Shown here: positions 24,111 through 30,757 of the stretch, one piece after another | Numbering within the stretch: the first letter of the stretch is position 1 | Layout of the letters: every line of letters begins with the position of its first letter | Assembly (NCBI GenBank): GCA_002298965.1 | Contig: DBMN01000345.1 | Coordinates: 1 to 30,757, forward strand | Reading direction: 5' to 3' | DNA: 30,757 nucleotides | DNA from: Rhizobiales bacterium UBA697 | GTDB taxonomy: Bacteria; Pseudomonadota; Alphaproteobacteria; Rhizobiales; Ancalomicrobiaceae | The notes under the pieces: model-generated | Database searches by the model: none | What the model was told of the DNA's origin: nothing | Seen by the model: only the letters and a program-made list of their open reading frames with translations | Translations under genes and position numbers: made by a program

Positions 24111-27100
24111 TCGACATCTCGGCCCCCTTCGTCCGGCGACCGGTCGGCACCACGCTTCTGGCGCTGGGCCTCCTGGTGCTCGGGCTGGTGGCCTGGAGCC
24201 AGCTGCCGGTGGCGAGCCTGCCGGCGATCGATCTGCCGACCATCCGCATTTCGGTGAACCGGCCGGGCGCCGACCCCGCCACCATGGCGGCGAGCGTCGC
24301 CGCACCGCTCGAGCGCTCGATCGGCGCCATCGCCGGGGTGAGCGAACTCACCTCGACCTCGACCTTCGGCTCGACCGGCATCACCGTGCAGTTCGACCCG
24401 TCGCGCAAGGTCGACGGCGCGGCGCGCGACGTCCAGGCGGCGATCAACGCCGCGGCGGCGGACCTGCCGAGCGATCTCAATTCCGCACCGGTGGTGCGCA
24501 AGATGAACCCGGCGGCGATGCCGGTGCTGATTCTGGCGCTGACTTCCGACACCATGTCGCCGGCCGAGATCTACGACGTCGCCGACACAACCATCGTCCA
24601 GACGTTGTCGCAGGTCGAAGGCGTCGCCGACGTCTCGGTCGCCGGCGGCGAGCAGCCGGCCATTCGAGTCCGGCTCGATTCGGCGCGGATGGCGTCGGCC
24701 GGCCTCGGCATCGAGGCGGTCAGGACGGCGATCGCCGGCGCCAACGTGCGCAAGGCGACGGGCGGGCTCCAGGGCGACCGCGCCTTCGAGGTCATCACCA
24801 CCAACGACGCGCTGTCGAAGCCGGAAGAGTTCGCCCGCATCCCGGTGCGTGTCTCCGGCGATCGGATCGTCCGCATCGCCGACATCGCCGAGGTGACGAC
24901 CGGGGTGCGCAACACCCGATCGGTCGGCTGGTTCGGCGCCAAGCCGGCGGTCCTCCTGATGATCACCCGTCAGGTCGACGCCAACGTCATCACCACGGTC
25001 GACCGGGTGAAGAAGGCGGTCGAAGATCTGAAGGGCCGCATACCGGCGGGGCTCGAGATCTCCACCGTCTCCGACCGGACGACGACGATCCGCGCCTCGG
25101 TCGCCGACACGCAGAAGACGCTGCTGATCTCGATGGTGCTGGTGATGGGCGTGGTGGTGGCCTTCCTCGGCCGCTTCACCCCGACATTCGCCGCCGGCAT
25201 CACCGTGCCGCTGGCGCTCTGCGGCACCTTCGTGGCGATGTGGGTCGTCGGCTTCTCGATCGACAATCTGTCGCTGATGGCGCTGACCATCGCCGTCGGC
25301 TTCGTCGTCGACGACGCCATCGTGATGATCGAATCCATCCATCGCCGTCGCGCCGAGGGCCTCGCACCGCTCGACGCGGCGATCGAGGGGTCGCGGCGGA
25401 TCGCCTTCACGGTGGTGGCGATCGGCCTGTCGCTCGTCGCCGCCTTCATCCCGTTGATGTTCACCGGCGGCATCATCGGCATGTTCTTCGCCGAATTCTC
25501 CTTCACCATGACCTTCGCCATCGCCATCTCGACGGTGGTGACGCTGACCGTCACGCCGATGGTCTGCGGCCGGCTGATCCGCCCGGCGCCGCCCAATCGG
25601 CTGGAGCGGGTGGCCGAGGCGGTCACGGCGCGGATGATCGCGGTCTATTCGAAGAGCCTCGACCGGGTGCTGCGCCGCCCCGGCTGGATGGTGCTGGTGG
25701 CGGTCTTCACCATCGTCGTGACCGTGTGGTTCTTCATCACCCTGCCCAAGGGCATGGTGCCGGAGGACGACACCAGCCTGGTCTTCGCCTTCACCGAGGG
25801 CAACCCGGACGTCTCCTTCCCCCGCATGTCGGCGCTGCAACGGGCGGCGACCGACCGGGTGATGCGGGACCCGATGGTGGTCGGCGTCGCCTCGTCGATC
25901 TCCGGCGGCACCGGTCCCGGCGGATCGCAGGTCAACCAGGGCCGCATGTTCATCTCGCTGAAGTCGGTCAAGGAGGGCGGCGAGCCGGCGCGGCGGGTGA
26001 TCGACCGGCTCAGGCGCCAATTCGCCGACCTCGCCGACATCCGCGTCTTCATGTTCCCGATGCAGGACCTGCGCGCCGGCGGGCGGCAGGGCAAGTCGCC
26101 CTATCAGTTCACCCTGTGGGGGCCGGACCTCGACCAGATCGTCGAATGGGCCCCGAAGGTGGTCGCCGCGCTCTCGAAGGCGCCGGGCCTCGCCGACGTC
26201 TCGTCCGACCGGCAGGCGCCGGGGCTCGAGGCACGCATGGTGATCGACCGCGTCGCCGCCGCCCGGCTCGGCGTGGCGGTGAAGGACATCGACGCGGCGC
26301 TCTCCTCGGCCTTCTCGCAGCGGCAGATCTCGACCATCTGGGGCAATCGCAACCAGTACAAGGTGGTGATCGAGATCGATCCCGACCGGGCGCGCGATCC
26401 CGGCGATCTGTCGGATCTCTGGGTCTCCGCCTCCGACGGCACGCAGGTGCCGCTGTCGGCGCTGGCGCGGGTCGAGCGGTCGACCTCGCCGCTCGCCGTC
26501 AACCATCAGGGCGCCTTCCCGGCCATCACCATCACCTGGTCGCTGCTCGACGGCGTCACCGCCGACGAGGGCAACGCCACGGTGAAGTCGGTGTGGGAGG
26601 GGCTCCATCCGCCCGACACGCTGCGCGCCGAATTCGCCGGCGACGCCAAGGAACTCGCCAAGTCGGGCTCGTCGACCTGGGTGCTGGTGCTGACGGCGCT
26701 GGTCGTCGTCTACATCATCCTCGGCGTGCTCTACGAGAGCCTGATCCACCCGCTGACCATCATCTCGACCCTGCCGCCCGCCGGTCTCGGCGCGCTCTCG
26801 GCCCTGTGGATGTTCGGCATGCAGCTCGATCTCGTCGGCATCATCGGCATCATTCTGCTGATCGGCATCGTCAAGAAGAACGGCATCCTGCTCGTCGACC
26901 ACGCGCTGCAGGTGATGCGCGACGACGGCGTCTCCTCGCTCGAGGCGATCCGCGCGGCCGCCGCCGAGCGCTTCCGGCCGATCCTGATGACGACGCTCGC
27001 CGCCCTCCTCGGCGCCCTGCCGCTGGTGGTGGCGACCGGCGCGGGCGCCGAGCTGCGCCGGCCGCTCGGCGTCACCATCGTCGGCGGCCTCTTCGTCTCC

Positions 27101-27202
27101 CAGCTCCTGACGCTCTACACCACGCCGGCGATCTGGCTGCTGATGGACCGGGCCTCGAGCTGGCGCCGCAGGCGGCGCGAACGCTTGGCAACGGCGGAGT
27201 GA
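24107..27202 (+). CDS. mdtC: Multidrug efflux RND permease MdtC
   Basis: 1031-residue partner of MdtB. MdtC-like landmarks: ATMAASVAAPLERSIGAIAG, VDGAARDVQAAINAAAADLP, LTSDTMSPAEIYDVA and GANVRKATGGLQG. TM4 has Asp402-Asp403 in FVVDDAIVMIES and TM10 GIVKKNGILLVDHA with Lys924, so proton-relay residues are retained. The GTG start at 24107 follows a strong GGAGGAGG and overlaps the mdtB stop (GTGA). The C-terminus is short and basic (RRRRRERLATAE). Tandem distinct permeases after one adaptor are the signature of mdtABC. No terminator follows within the 44 bp before the next gene, so some read-through is likely. Confidence 0.95.
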   Translation: MIDISAPFVRRPVGTTLLALGLLVLGLVAWSQLPVASLPAIDLPTIRISVNRPGADPATMAASVAAPLERSIGAIAGVSELTSTSTFGSTGITVQFDPSRKVDGAARDVQAAINAAAADLPSDLNSAPVVRKMNPAAMPVLILALTSDTMSPAEIYDVADTTIVQTLSQVEGVADVSVAGGEQPAIRVRLDSARMASAGLGIEAVRTAIAGANVRKATGGLQGDRAFEVITTNDALSKPEEFARIPVRVSGDRIVRIADIAEVTTGVRNTRSVGWFGAKPAVLLMITRQVDANVITTVDRVKKAVEDLKGRIPAGLEISTVSDRTTTIRASVADTQKTLLISMVLVMGVVVAFLGRFTPTFAAGITVPLALCGTFVAMWVVGFSIDNLSLMALTIAVGFVVDDAIVMIESIHRRRAEGLAPLDAAIEGSRRIAFTVVAIGLSLVAAFIPLMFTGGIIGMFFAEFSFTMTFAIAISTVVTLTVTPMVCGRLIRPAPPNRLERVAEAVTARMIAVYSKSLDRVLRRPGWMVLVAVFTIVVTVWFFITLPKGMVPEDDTSLVFAFTEGNPDVSFPRMSALQRAATDRVMRDPMVVGVASSISGGTGPGGSQVNQGRMFISLKSVKEGGEPARRVIDRLRRQFADLADIRVFMFPMQDLRAGGRQGKSPYQFTLWGPDLDQIVEWAPKVVAALSKAPGLADVSSDRQAPGLEARMVIDRVAAARLGVAVKDIDAALSSAFSQRQISTIWGNRNQYKVVIEIDPDRARDPGDLSDLWVSASDGTQVPLSALARVERSTSPLAVNHQGAFPAITITWSLLDGVTADEGNATVKSVWEGLHPPDTLRAEFAGDAKELAKSGSSTWVLVLTALVVVYIILGVLYESLIHPLTIISTLPPAGLGALSALWMFGMQLDLVGIIGIILLIGIVKKNGILLVDHALQVMRDDGVSSLEAIRAAAAERFRPILMTTLAALLGALPLVVATGAGAELRRPLGVTIVGGLFVSQLLTLYTTPAIWLLMDRASSWRRRRRERLATAE

Positions 27203-27246
27203 GGGGGTATCGAGGGGCTCCCGTTTTCCACGATCGGATGCCGTTC

Positions 27247-28668
27247 ATGACCGCTGCCCTTTCGCCCGATGCCGTGCGCGCCCATCTCGCGACGATCGTC
27301 GGCGAGAAATACGTGCTCGCCGACGGACGCGACACCGAGCCCTATCTGACCGAGCCGCGCGGCCTCTACCGCGGCGCCACGGTCTGCGTGGTGTCGCCCA
27401 AGACCACGGCCGAGGTCGCCGCGATCCTGAAATACGCCGACGACAACGGGCTGAAGATCGTGCCGCAGGGCGGCAACACCGGCCTCGTCGGCGGCCAGAT
27501 CCCGTCGCAGAGCGGCGAGGAGATCGTGCTGTCGCTGAAGCGCATGGACGCGATCCGCGAGGTCGATCCGATCTCCGACACGATGACGGTCGAGGCCGGC
27601 GTCACCCTGCTGCGCTGTCAGGAGGCGGCCGAGGGCGTCGATCGCCTGTTCCCGCTGTCGCTGGCGGCGGAGGGCTCCTGCACCATCGGTGGAAACCTCT
27701 CGACCAATGCCGGCGGCACCCAGGTCGTCGCCTACGGCAATACCCGCGCGCTGGCGCTGGGCCTCGAGGTGGTGCTGGCCGACGGCCGCGTCATCAACGG
27801 CCTCGGCAAGCTGCGCAAGGACAACACCGGCTACGACCTGAAGCATCTCTTCATCGGCTCGGAGGGCACGCTCGGCATCATCACCGCCGCCGTGCTCGAA
27901 CTGGTGCCGCGGCCGCGTGCCTTCGGCACCGCCATGGTGGCGCTGACCGATCCGGCCGGCGCGGTGTCGCTGCTCGAGGGCGCCAAGAAGACCTTCGGCA
28001 AGTCGCTGACCGGCTTCGAGCTGCTGCCGCGCTTCGGCATCGAGCTGGTCCTCAAGCATCTGCCCGGCGCCCGCGACCCGATGGCCGAGGTCTACGACTG
28101 GTACGCGCTGGTCGAGATCTCGACCGCCGAGGAAGAAGGCATCGGCGAGGACCTCGAGACCTGGCTCGGCGGCGCGATGGAAGAGGGCATCGTGCTCGAC
28201 GCCGTCATCGCCGGCTCGCTCGACCAGCGGGCGCAGTTGTGGAAGCTGCGCGAGGCCATGTCCGAGGTGCAGAGCCACGAGGGTGGCTCGATCAAGCACG
28301 ACGTCTCGGTGCCGATCGCCTCGGTGCCGGCGGTGATCGCCGAGGGCATCCGCGCCGCGGAGGACTTCATCCCCGGCATCCGCCCGGTGCCCTTCGGCCA
28401 TCTCGGCGACGGCAACATCCATTTCAACTTCACCCAGCCGGTCGGTGCCGACAAGGCCGAGTACATCGCCAAATGGCACCAGCTGAACGAGCGGGTGCAC
28501 GCGGTCGTCCTCGCCCACGGCGGTTCGGTGTCGGCAGAACACGGCATCGGTGCCCTGAAGCGCGAACTTCTCGCCGAGGTGAAAGATCCGGTCGCACTGG
28601 AAGTCATGCGTTCAGTGAAGAGCGCGCTCGACCCCAAGGGCACGCTCAATCCGGGCAAAGTGCTCTGA
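27247..28668 (+). CDS. GlcD-like FAD-binding oxidoreductase (2-hydroxyacid dehydrogenase)
   Basis: 473-residue flavoprotein of the VAO/PCMH family, resembling D-2-hydroxyglutarate or D-lactate dehydrogenases and glycolate oxidase subunit D. FAD-binding elements: VSPKTTAEVAAILKYADDNG, VPQGGNTGLVGGQIP near residues 74-88, TIGGNLSTNAGGTQVVAYGN near residues 149-168 and IGSEGTLGIITAA. The C-terminal substrate/metal region has PFGHLGDGNIHFNF and SAEHGIGALKRELL, with the metal histidines of this subfamily, and ends PKGTLNPGKVL as usual. The natural substrate cannot be chosen from sequence. I start at ATG 27247 (MTAALSPDAV); ATG 27238 would add three residues and neither has a strong ribosome site. 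It could be cotranscribed with mdtC. Confidence 0.92.
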   Translation: MTAALSPDAVRAHLATIVGEKYVLADGRDTEPYLTEPRGLYRGATVCVVSPKTTAEVAAILKYADDNGLKIVPQGGNTGLVGGQIPSQSGEEIVLSLKRMDAIREVDPISDTMTVEAGVTLLRCQEAAEGVDRLFPLSLAAEGSCTIGGNLSTNAGGTQVVAYGNTRALALGLEVVLADGRVINGLGKLRKDNTGYDLKHLFIGSEGTLGIITAAVLELVPRPRAFGTAMVALTDPAGAVSLLEGAKKTFGKSLTGFELLPRFGIELVLKHLPGARDPMAEVYDWYALVEISTAEEEGIGEDLETWLGGAMEEGIVLDAVIAGSLDQRAQLWKLREAMSEVQSHEGGSIKHDVSVPIASVPAVIAEGIRAAEDFIPGIRPVPFGHLGDGNIHFNFTQPVGADKAEYIAKWHQLNERVHAVVLAHGGSVSAEHGIGALKRELLAEVKDPVALEVMRSVKSALDPKGTLNPGKVL

Positions 28669-28683
28669 GGCGAGGTATTCCGG

Positions 28684-28776
28684 GCGCGACATCTGGTCGC
28701 GCGGCGATCGTTGCATCGCCAAGTCATGCATTTCTGCATGCCTGCCACGCGGGTCTTCCCGTATTGCGCCGGGAAG
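28684..28776. repeat. Cluster of three short hairpins after the oxidoreductase gene
   Basis: In order: GCGCGAC-ATCTG-GTCGCGC (28684-28702), CATGCA-TTTC-TGCATG (28725-28740) and CTTCCCG-TATTGCGC-CGGGAAG (28755-28776), all perfect. The first, 15 bp after the stop, may serve termination. The third overlaps the -35 of the candidate sRNA promoter. Confidence 0.5.
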
Positions 28777-28797
28777 CGATCCGACTTATCCAAGACT

Positions 28798-28886
28798 GGT
28801 GAAGCGGTCGTCGCGATCGTTTCACAGCCCTCCTTGGGCGTTTCCTCCCTAGACTTGGGCCGCCGTCAGGCGGCCTTTTTTCTTTT
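28798..28886 (+). ncRNA. Candidate small regulatory RNA with anti-Shine-Dalgarno motif
   Basis: About 89 nt between the oxidoreductase and pyrC genes, with no protein. Predicted fold by eye: stem 1 at 28799-28825 is 11 bp (GUGAAGCGGUC / GAUCGUUUCAC, two G-U pairs, loop GUCGC); stem 2 at 28827-28839 is GCCC-UCCUU-GGGC; then a single-stranded UUUCCUCCCU (28841-28850); then the GC terminator stem with a U-run. An upstream TTGCGC, 16 bp, TTATCC (28764-28791) would place the start near 28798. Exposed CCUCC in a loop and between stems 2 and 3 is the layout of alphaproteobacterial trans-acting sRNAs such as AbcR (alpha-r15), alpha-r14 and CcsR, which block ribosome sites, often with Hfq. It is not assigned to any of these families. 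The alternative is a pyrC leader with an attenuator. Confidence 0.6.
28858..28881 (+). terminator. Canonical rho-independent terminator
   Basis: GGCCGCC-GTCA-GGCGGCC followed by TTTTTTCTTTT. It is the clearest intrinsic terminator in the window. It lies 190 bp after the oxidoreductase stop and 85 bp before pyrC, so it ends either the candidate sRNA or a pyrC leader transcript. Confidence 0.92.
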
Positions 28887-28965
28887 GCGCCCCTGTTCTC
28901 TTGAACGGGTCGGCGAGGCGTGCTCTCCATCGGCCGGATCGAATGCCGCCCCCGAGGAGCTCGCC

Positions 28966-30003
28966 ATGACCCGCCTGACCTTCCGCCGCCCCGACGACTG
29001 GCACGTCCATTTCCGCGACGGTCCGGCGATGCAGGCGGTGGTGCCGCACACGGCGCGGGCCTTCGGCCGGGCGATCGTCATGCCCAACCTGACGCCACCG
29101 GTGACGACCACCGCGCTCGCCGCCGCCTATCGCGATCGGATCCTGGCCGCGGTGCCCGCGGGCGTCGCCTTCGAACCGCTGATGACCGCCTATCTCACCG
29201 ACGACAGCGACGGCGCCGACATCGTCGCCGGCCATGCGGCGGGCGTGATCACCGCGGTGAAGCTCTATCCGGCCCATGCCACGACCAATTCGCACTTCGG
29301 CGTCACCTCGATGACCAAGGTAGCGCCGGTGCTGGCGGCGATGGAGAAGGCCGGCGTGCCGCTCCTCGTCCACGGCGAGGTGACGCGGGCCGACGTCGAC
29401 GTCTTCGATCGCGAGGCGCGTTTCGTCGAGGAGGTGCTGCCGGGCGTGCTGAAGGACTTCCCCGGCCTCAAGGTCGTGCTCGAACACGTGACGACCGCCG
29501 AGGGCGTCGACATCGTCCGCGCCCATGCCGGCCGCATGGCCGGGACGATCACGCCGCAGCATCTGCTCTACGACCGCAACGAGCTCTTTCGCGGCGGCGT
29601 GCGGCCGCACATGTACTGCCTGCCGATCCTCAAGCGTTCGACCCACAAGGCGGCGCTGCGCAAGGCGGCGATCGCCGGCGACGGGCTGTTCTTCCTCGGT
29701 ACCGACACGGCGCCGCACCTGCGCCACCTGAAGGAGGCCGCCTGCGGCTGCGCCGGCGTCTTCTCGGCGCCGACCGCGATCGAGGCCTATCTCAAGGTCT
29801 TCGAGGAGGAGGGCGCGCTCGACCGCTTCGAGACCTTCGCCTCGCTCGCCGGCCCCGCCTTCTACGGCCTCGCCCCCAACGAGGAGCGGGTGACCTGGGA
29901 AAAGAAGCCGCGGCTCGTCGCCGAGGCGGTCGCGGTCGAGGGGCTGGGCGAGATCGTCACCCTCTTCGGCGGCGAGACCGTCGATTGGTCGTCCGTCGCC
30001 TGA
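28966..30003 (+). CDS. pyrC: Dihydroorotase PyrC
   Basis: 345-residue zinc enzyme that interconverts N-carbamoyl-L-aspartate and L-dihydroorotate in pyrimidine synthesis. It is the E. coli-type (class II) homodimer. Metal and catalytic residues are all present: His13 and His15 in DDWHVHFRD, carbamylated Lys99 in AVKLYPAHATTNS, His136 in LLVHGEV, His174 in VLEHVTT, and Asp247 in FLGTDTAPH. Length matches E. coli PyrC (348). GAGGAG lies about 7 nt before the ATG at 28966. It stands alone, with no other pyr gene nearby, and sits behind the strong terminator at 28858-28881, so its transcription starts after that point or depends on read-through. Confidence 0.96.
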   Translation: MTRLTFRRPDDWHVHFRDGPAMQAVVPHTARAFGRAIVMPNLTPPVTTTALAAAYRDRILAAVPAGVAFEPLMTAYLTDDSDGADIVAGHAAGVITAVKLYPAHATTNSHFGVTSMTKVAPVLAAMEKAGVPLLVHGEVTRADVDVFDREARFVEEVLPGVLKDFPGLKVVLEHVTTAEGVDIVRAHAGRMAGTITPQHLLYDRNELFRGGVRPHMYCLPILKRSTHKAALRKAAIAGDGLFFLGTDTAPHLRHLKEAACGCAGVFSAPTAIEAYLKVFEEEGALDRFETFASLAGPAFYGLAPNEERVTWEKKPRLVAEAVAVEGLGEIVTLFGGETVDWSSVA

Positions 30004-30093
30004 GAGCGGCCGAAATCGCACGACCCATCCTCCGAGCCATGCGTCCGGTGTTTCCCTTCCTCGCCGAAGGTCGGGGTCACGACGCGTCCGCCG

Positions 30094-30108
30094 GGCGATA
30101 GGATCGCC
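30094..30108. promoter_or_regulatory. Short palindrome upstream of the MaoC gene
   Basis: GGCGAT-AGG-ATCGCC, perfect 6-bp arms, 53 bp before the MaoC start in an otherwise featureless 157-bp gap. Could be an operator or chance. Confidence 0.3.
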
Positions 30109-30160
30109 GTGAACGACGAAGCACGAAGCGGCGAGGCCGCTGTCCAGGGAGACGAGACGC

Positions 30161-30670
30161 ATGACCGAGATGACCAACCGCACCTACGACGAGATCGGCG
30201 TCGGCGAGACGGCCGAGGTGACCCGCGAAGTGACCCGCGACGACATCGCGCTCTTCGCCGCGGTGTCGGGCGACGTCAATCCGGCCCATCTCGACGAAGC
30301 TTACGCATCCGGCACGCGGTTCAAGGGCGTGATCATGCACGGCATGTGGTCGGGTGCGATCATCTCGCGCCTGCTCGGCGTCCAGCTGCCCGGCCCGGGC
30401 ACGATCTATCTGTCGCAGTCGCTCGCCTTCAAGCGCCCGGTCACCCCCGGCGACCGCATCACCTTCAAGGTGACGGCGAAGGAAAAGCGCGACGACAAGA
30501 AGATCGTCGTCTTCGACTGCGTCGCCACCAATCAGGACGGCAAGGCCGTGGTCGAGGGCGAGGCCGTGGTCATCGCGCCGACCGAAAAGCTGGTGCTCGA
30601 CAAGCCGGAAGCGCCGGTGGTGACGGTTGCGACCGGCGGAGCGGCGGCGACGACCTACGTGCCGCGGTGA
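30161..30670 (+). CDS. MaoC-type (R)-enoyl-CoA hydratase domain protein
   Basis: 169-residue single hot-dog hydratase. The catalytic motif is SGDVNPAHLDEAYA with Asp38 and His43, followed by IMHGMWSGAIISRLLG and LPGPGTIYLSQSLAFKRPV. These are the motifs of (R)-specific enoyl-CoA hydratases, which add water to trans-2-enoyl-CoA. The text, including CVATNQDGKAVVEGEAVVIA and APTEKLVLDKP, closely resembles the N-terminal domain of the bifunctional enoyl-CoA hydratase/phosphate acetyltransferase of alphaproteobacteria, but here it stops alone after an Ala/Thr-rich tail. The start is ATG 30161 after AGGGAGACGAGA; ATG 30170 is an alternative. A new gene begins 22 bp after its stop, whose visible part does not look like a phosphate acetyltransferase. 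Confidence 0.88.
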   Translation: MTEMTNRTYDEIGVGETAEVTREVTRDDIALFAAVSGDVNPAHLDEAYASGTRFKGVIMHGMWSGAIISRLLGVQLPGPGTIYLSQSLAFKRPVTPGDRITFKVTAKEKRDDKKIVVFDCVATNQDGKAVVEGEAVVIAPTEKLVLDKPEAPVVTVATGGAAATTYVPR

Positions 30671-30692
30671 GTTGATTCTCGGAGGCGAGACC

Positions 30693-30757
30693 ATGCGCAG
30701 AACCGAACTCGATCTGATGCTCGCCGGCGTGCTCGGCGCGGCCGGCGTCGCCGACGC
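30693..30757 (+). CDS. Unidentified gene, 5' end only
   Basis: ATG at 30693 with GGAGG 7 nt upstream, open to the window edge: 21 complete codons reading MRRTELDLMLAGVLGAAGVA then D. The strong ribosome site and short gap make it a real gene, probably cotranscribed with the MaoC gene. The hydrophobic stretch could be a signal peptide or a short amphipathic helix. Too little is visible to name it. Confidence 0.6.
   Translation, partial: MRRTELDLMLAGVLGAAGVAD

Noticed and set aside
20810..27202. A single plus-strand open frame of over 2100 codons that looks like a giant fusion ending in MdtC.
   Set aside because: The first half is out of frame with mdtA and mdtB, is extremely Arg-rich and has no domain. 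The real mdtC starts at the GTG 24107 inside it. High GC keeps the third frame open.
25240..28668. An open frame that appears to fuse an efflux-like N-terminus to the FAD oxidoreductase.
   Set aside because: The N-terminal part is an out-of-frame reading of mdtC; family similarity begins only at 27247.
28684..28776. The three hairpins as part of one long structured RNA such as 6S RNA.
   Set aside because: I cannot see the long closing stem with a central bubble that 6S needs, and the gene context does not match. They are better read as separate elements.

Overview
The window is about 70% GC, densely packed, and reads as a chromosomal segment of an alphaproteobacterium, most likely a Hyphomicrobiales (Rhizobiales) member. 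The clues are the ccmABCDG order beside DUF1223 and DUF2794 genes, a small LuxR-type HTH protein of alphaproteobacterial style, a 67-residue two-helix protein of a type common in rhizobia, and FNR/FixK-like boxes. I see no rRNA, tRNA, CRISPR array, transposase or phage gene, and no obvious compositional island. I cannot name a genus.

Layout: (1) 1-415 is the 5' part of a GNAT acetyltransferase gene on the minus strand. (2) 508-3554 is a minus-strand cytochrome c maturation cluster, ccmA-ccmB-(206 bp gap)-ccmC-ccmD-ccmG. (3) 3746-5021 holds convergent DUF1223 (+) and DUF2794 (-) genes separated by two strong hairpins. (4) 5169-8708 is a plus-strand run of a periplasmic GH3 beta-glucosidase, a TerB-family protein and a class I glutamine amidotransferase. 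(5) 8709-9431 is a structured intergenic stretch followed by a stand-alone LuxR-type HTH gene. (6) 9468-14214 is a minus-strand three-gene operon, macro-domain protein, RND adaptor, RND permease, with start/stop overlaps. (7) 14718-14921 is a small membrane protein gene behind a perfect FNR/FixK box. (8) 15002-17679 holds an L,D-transpeptidase gene and acs. (9) 18158-27202 is a complete tripartite efflux operon: outer-membrane lipoprotein channel, mdtA, mdtB, mdtC, every junction an ATGA/GTGA overlap. (10) 27247-30757 has a GlcD-like FAD oxidoreductase, a likely small RNA, pyrC, a MaoC-type hydratase and the start of an unidentified gene.

Functionally this is mostly envelope and central metabolism: heme delivery and thioether formation for periplasmic c-type cytochromes, acetate activation, pyrimidine synthesis, peptidoglycan crosslinking, and two independent RND efflux pumps. 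The least routine elements are non-coding or contextual. They are an 89-nt candidate sRNA (about 28798-28886) with a three-stem fold and an exposed anti-Shine-Dalgarno CCUCCC; a macro-domain gene coupled to an RND pump behind an 8-2-8 palindrome; a perfect FNR/FixK box ahead of the 67-residue membrane protein; and a 16-bp near-palindrome over the likely -10 of the mdt operon. I did not find a clearly new multi-gene system. These are the places to look.
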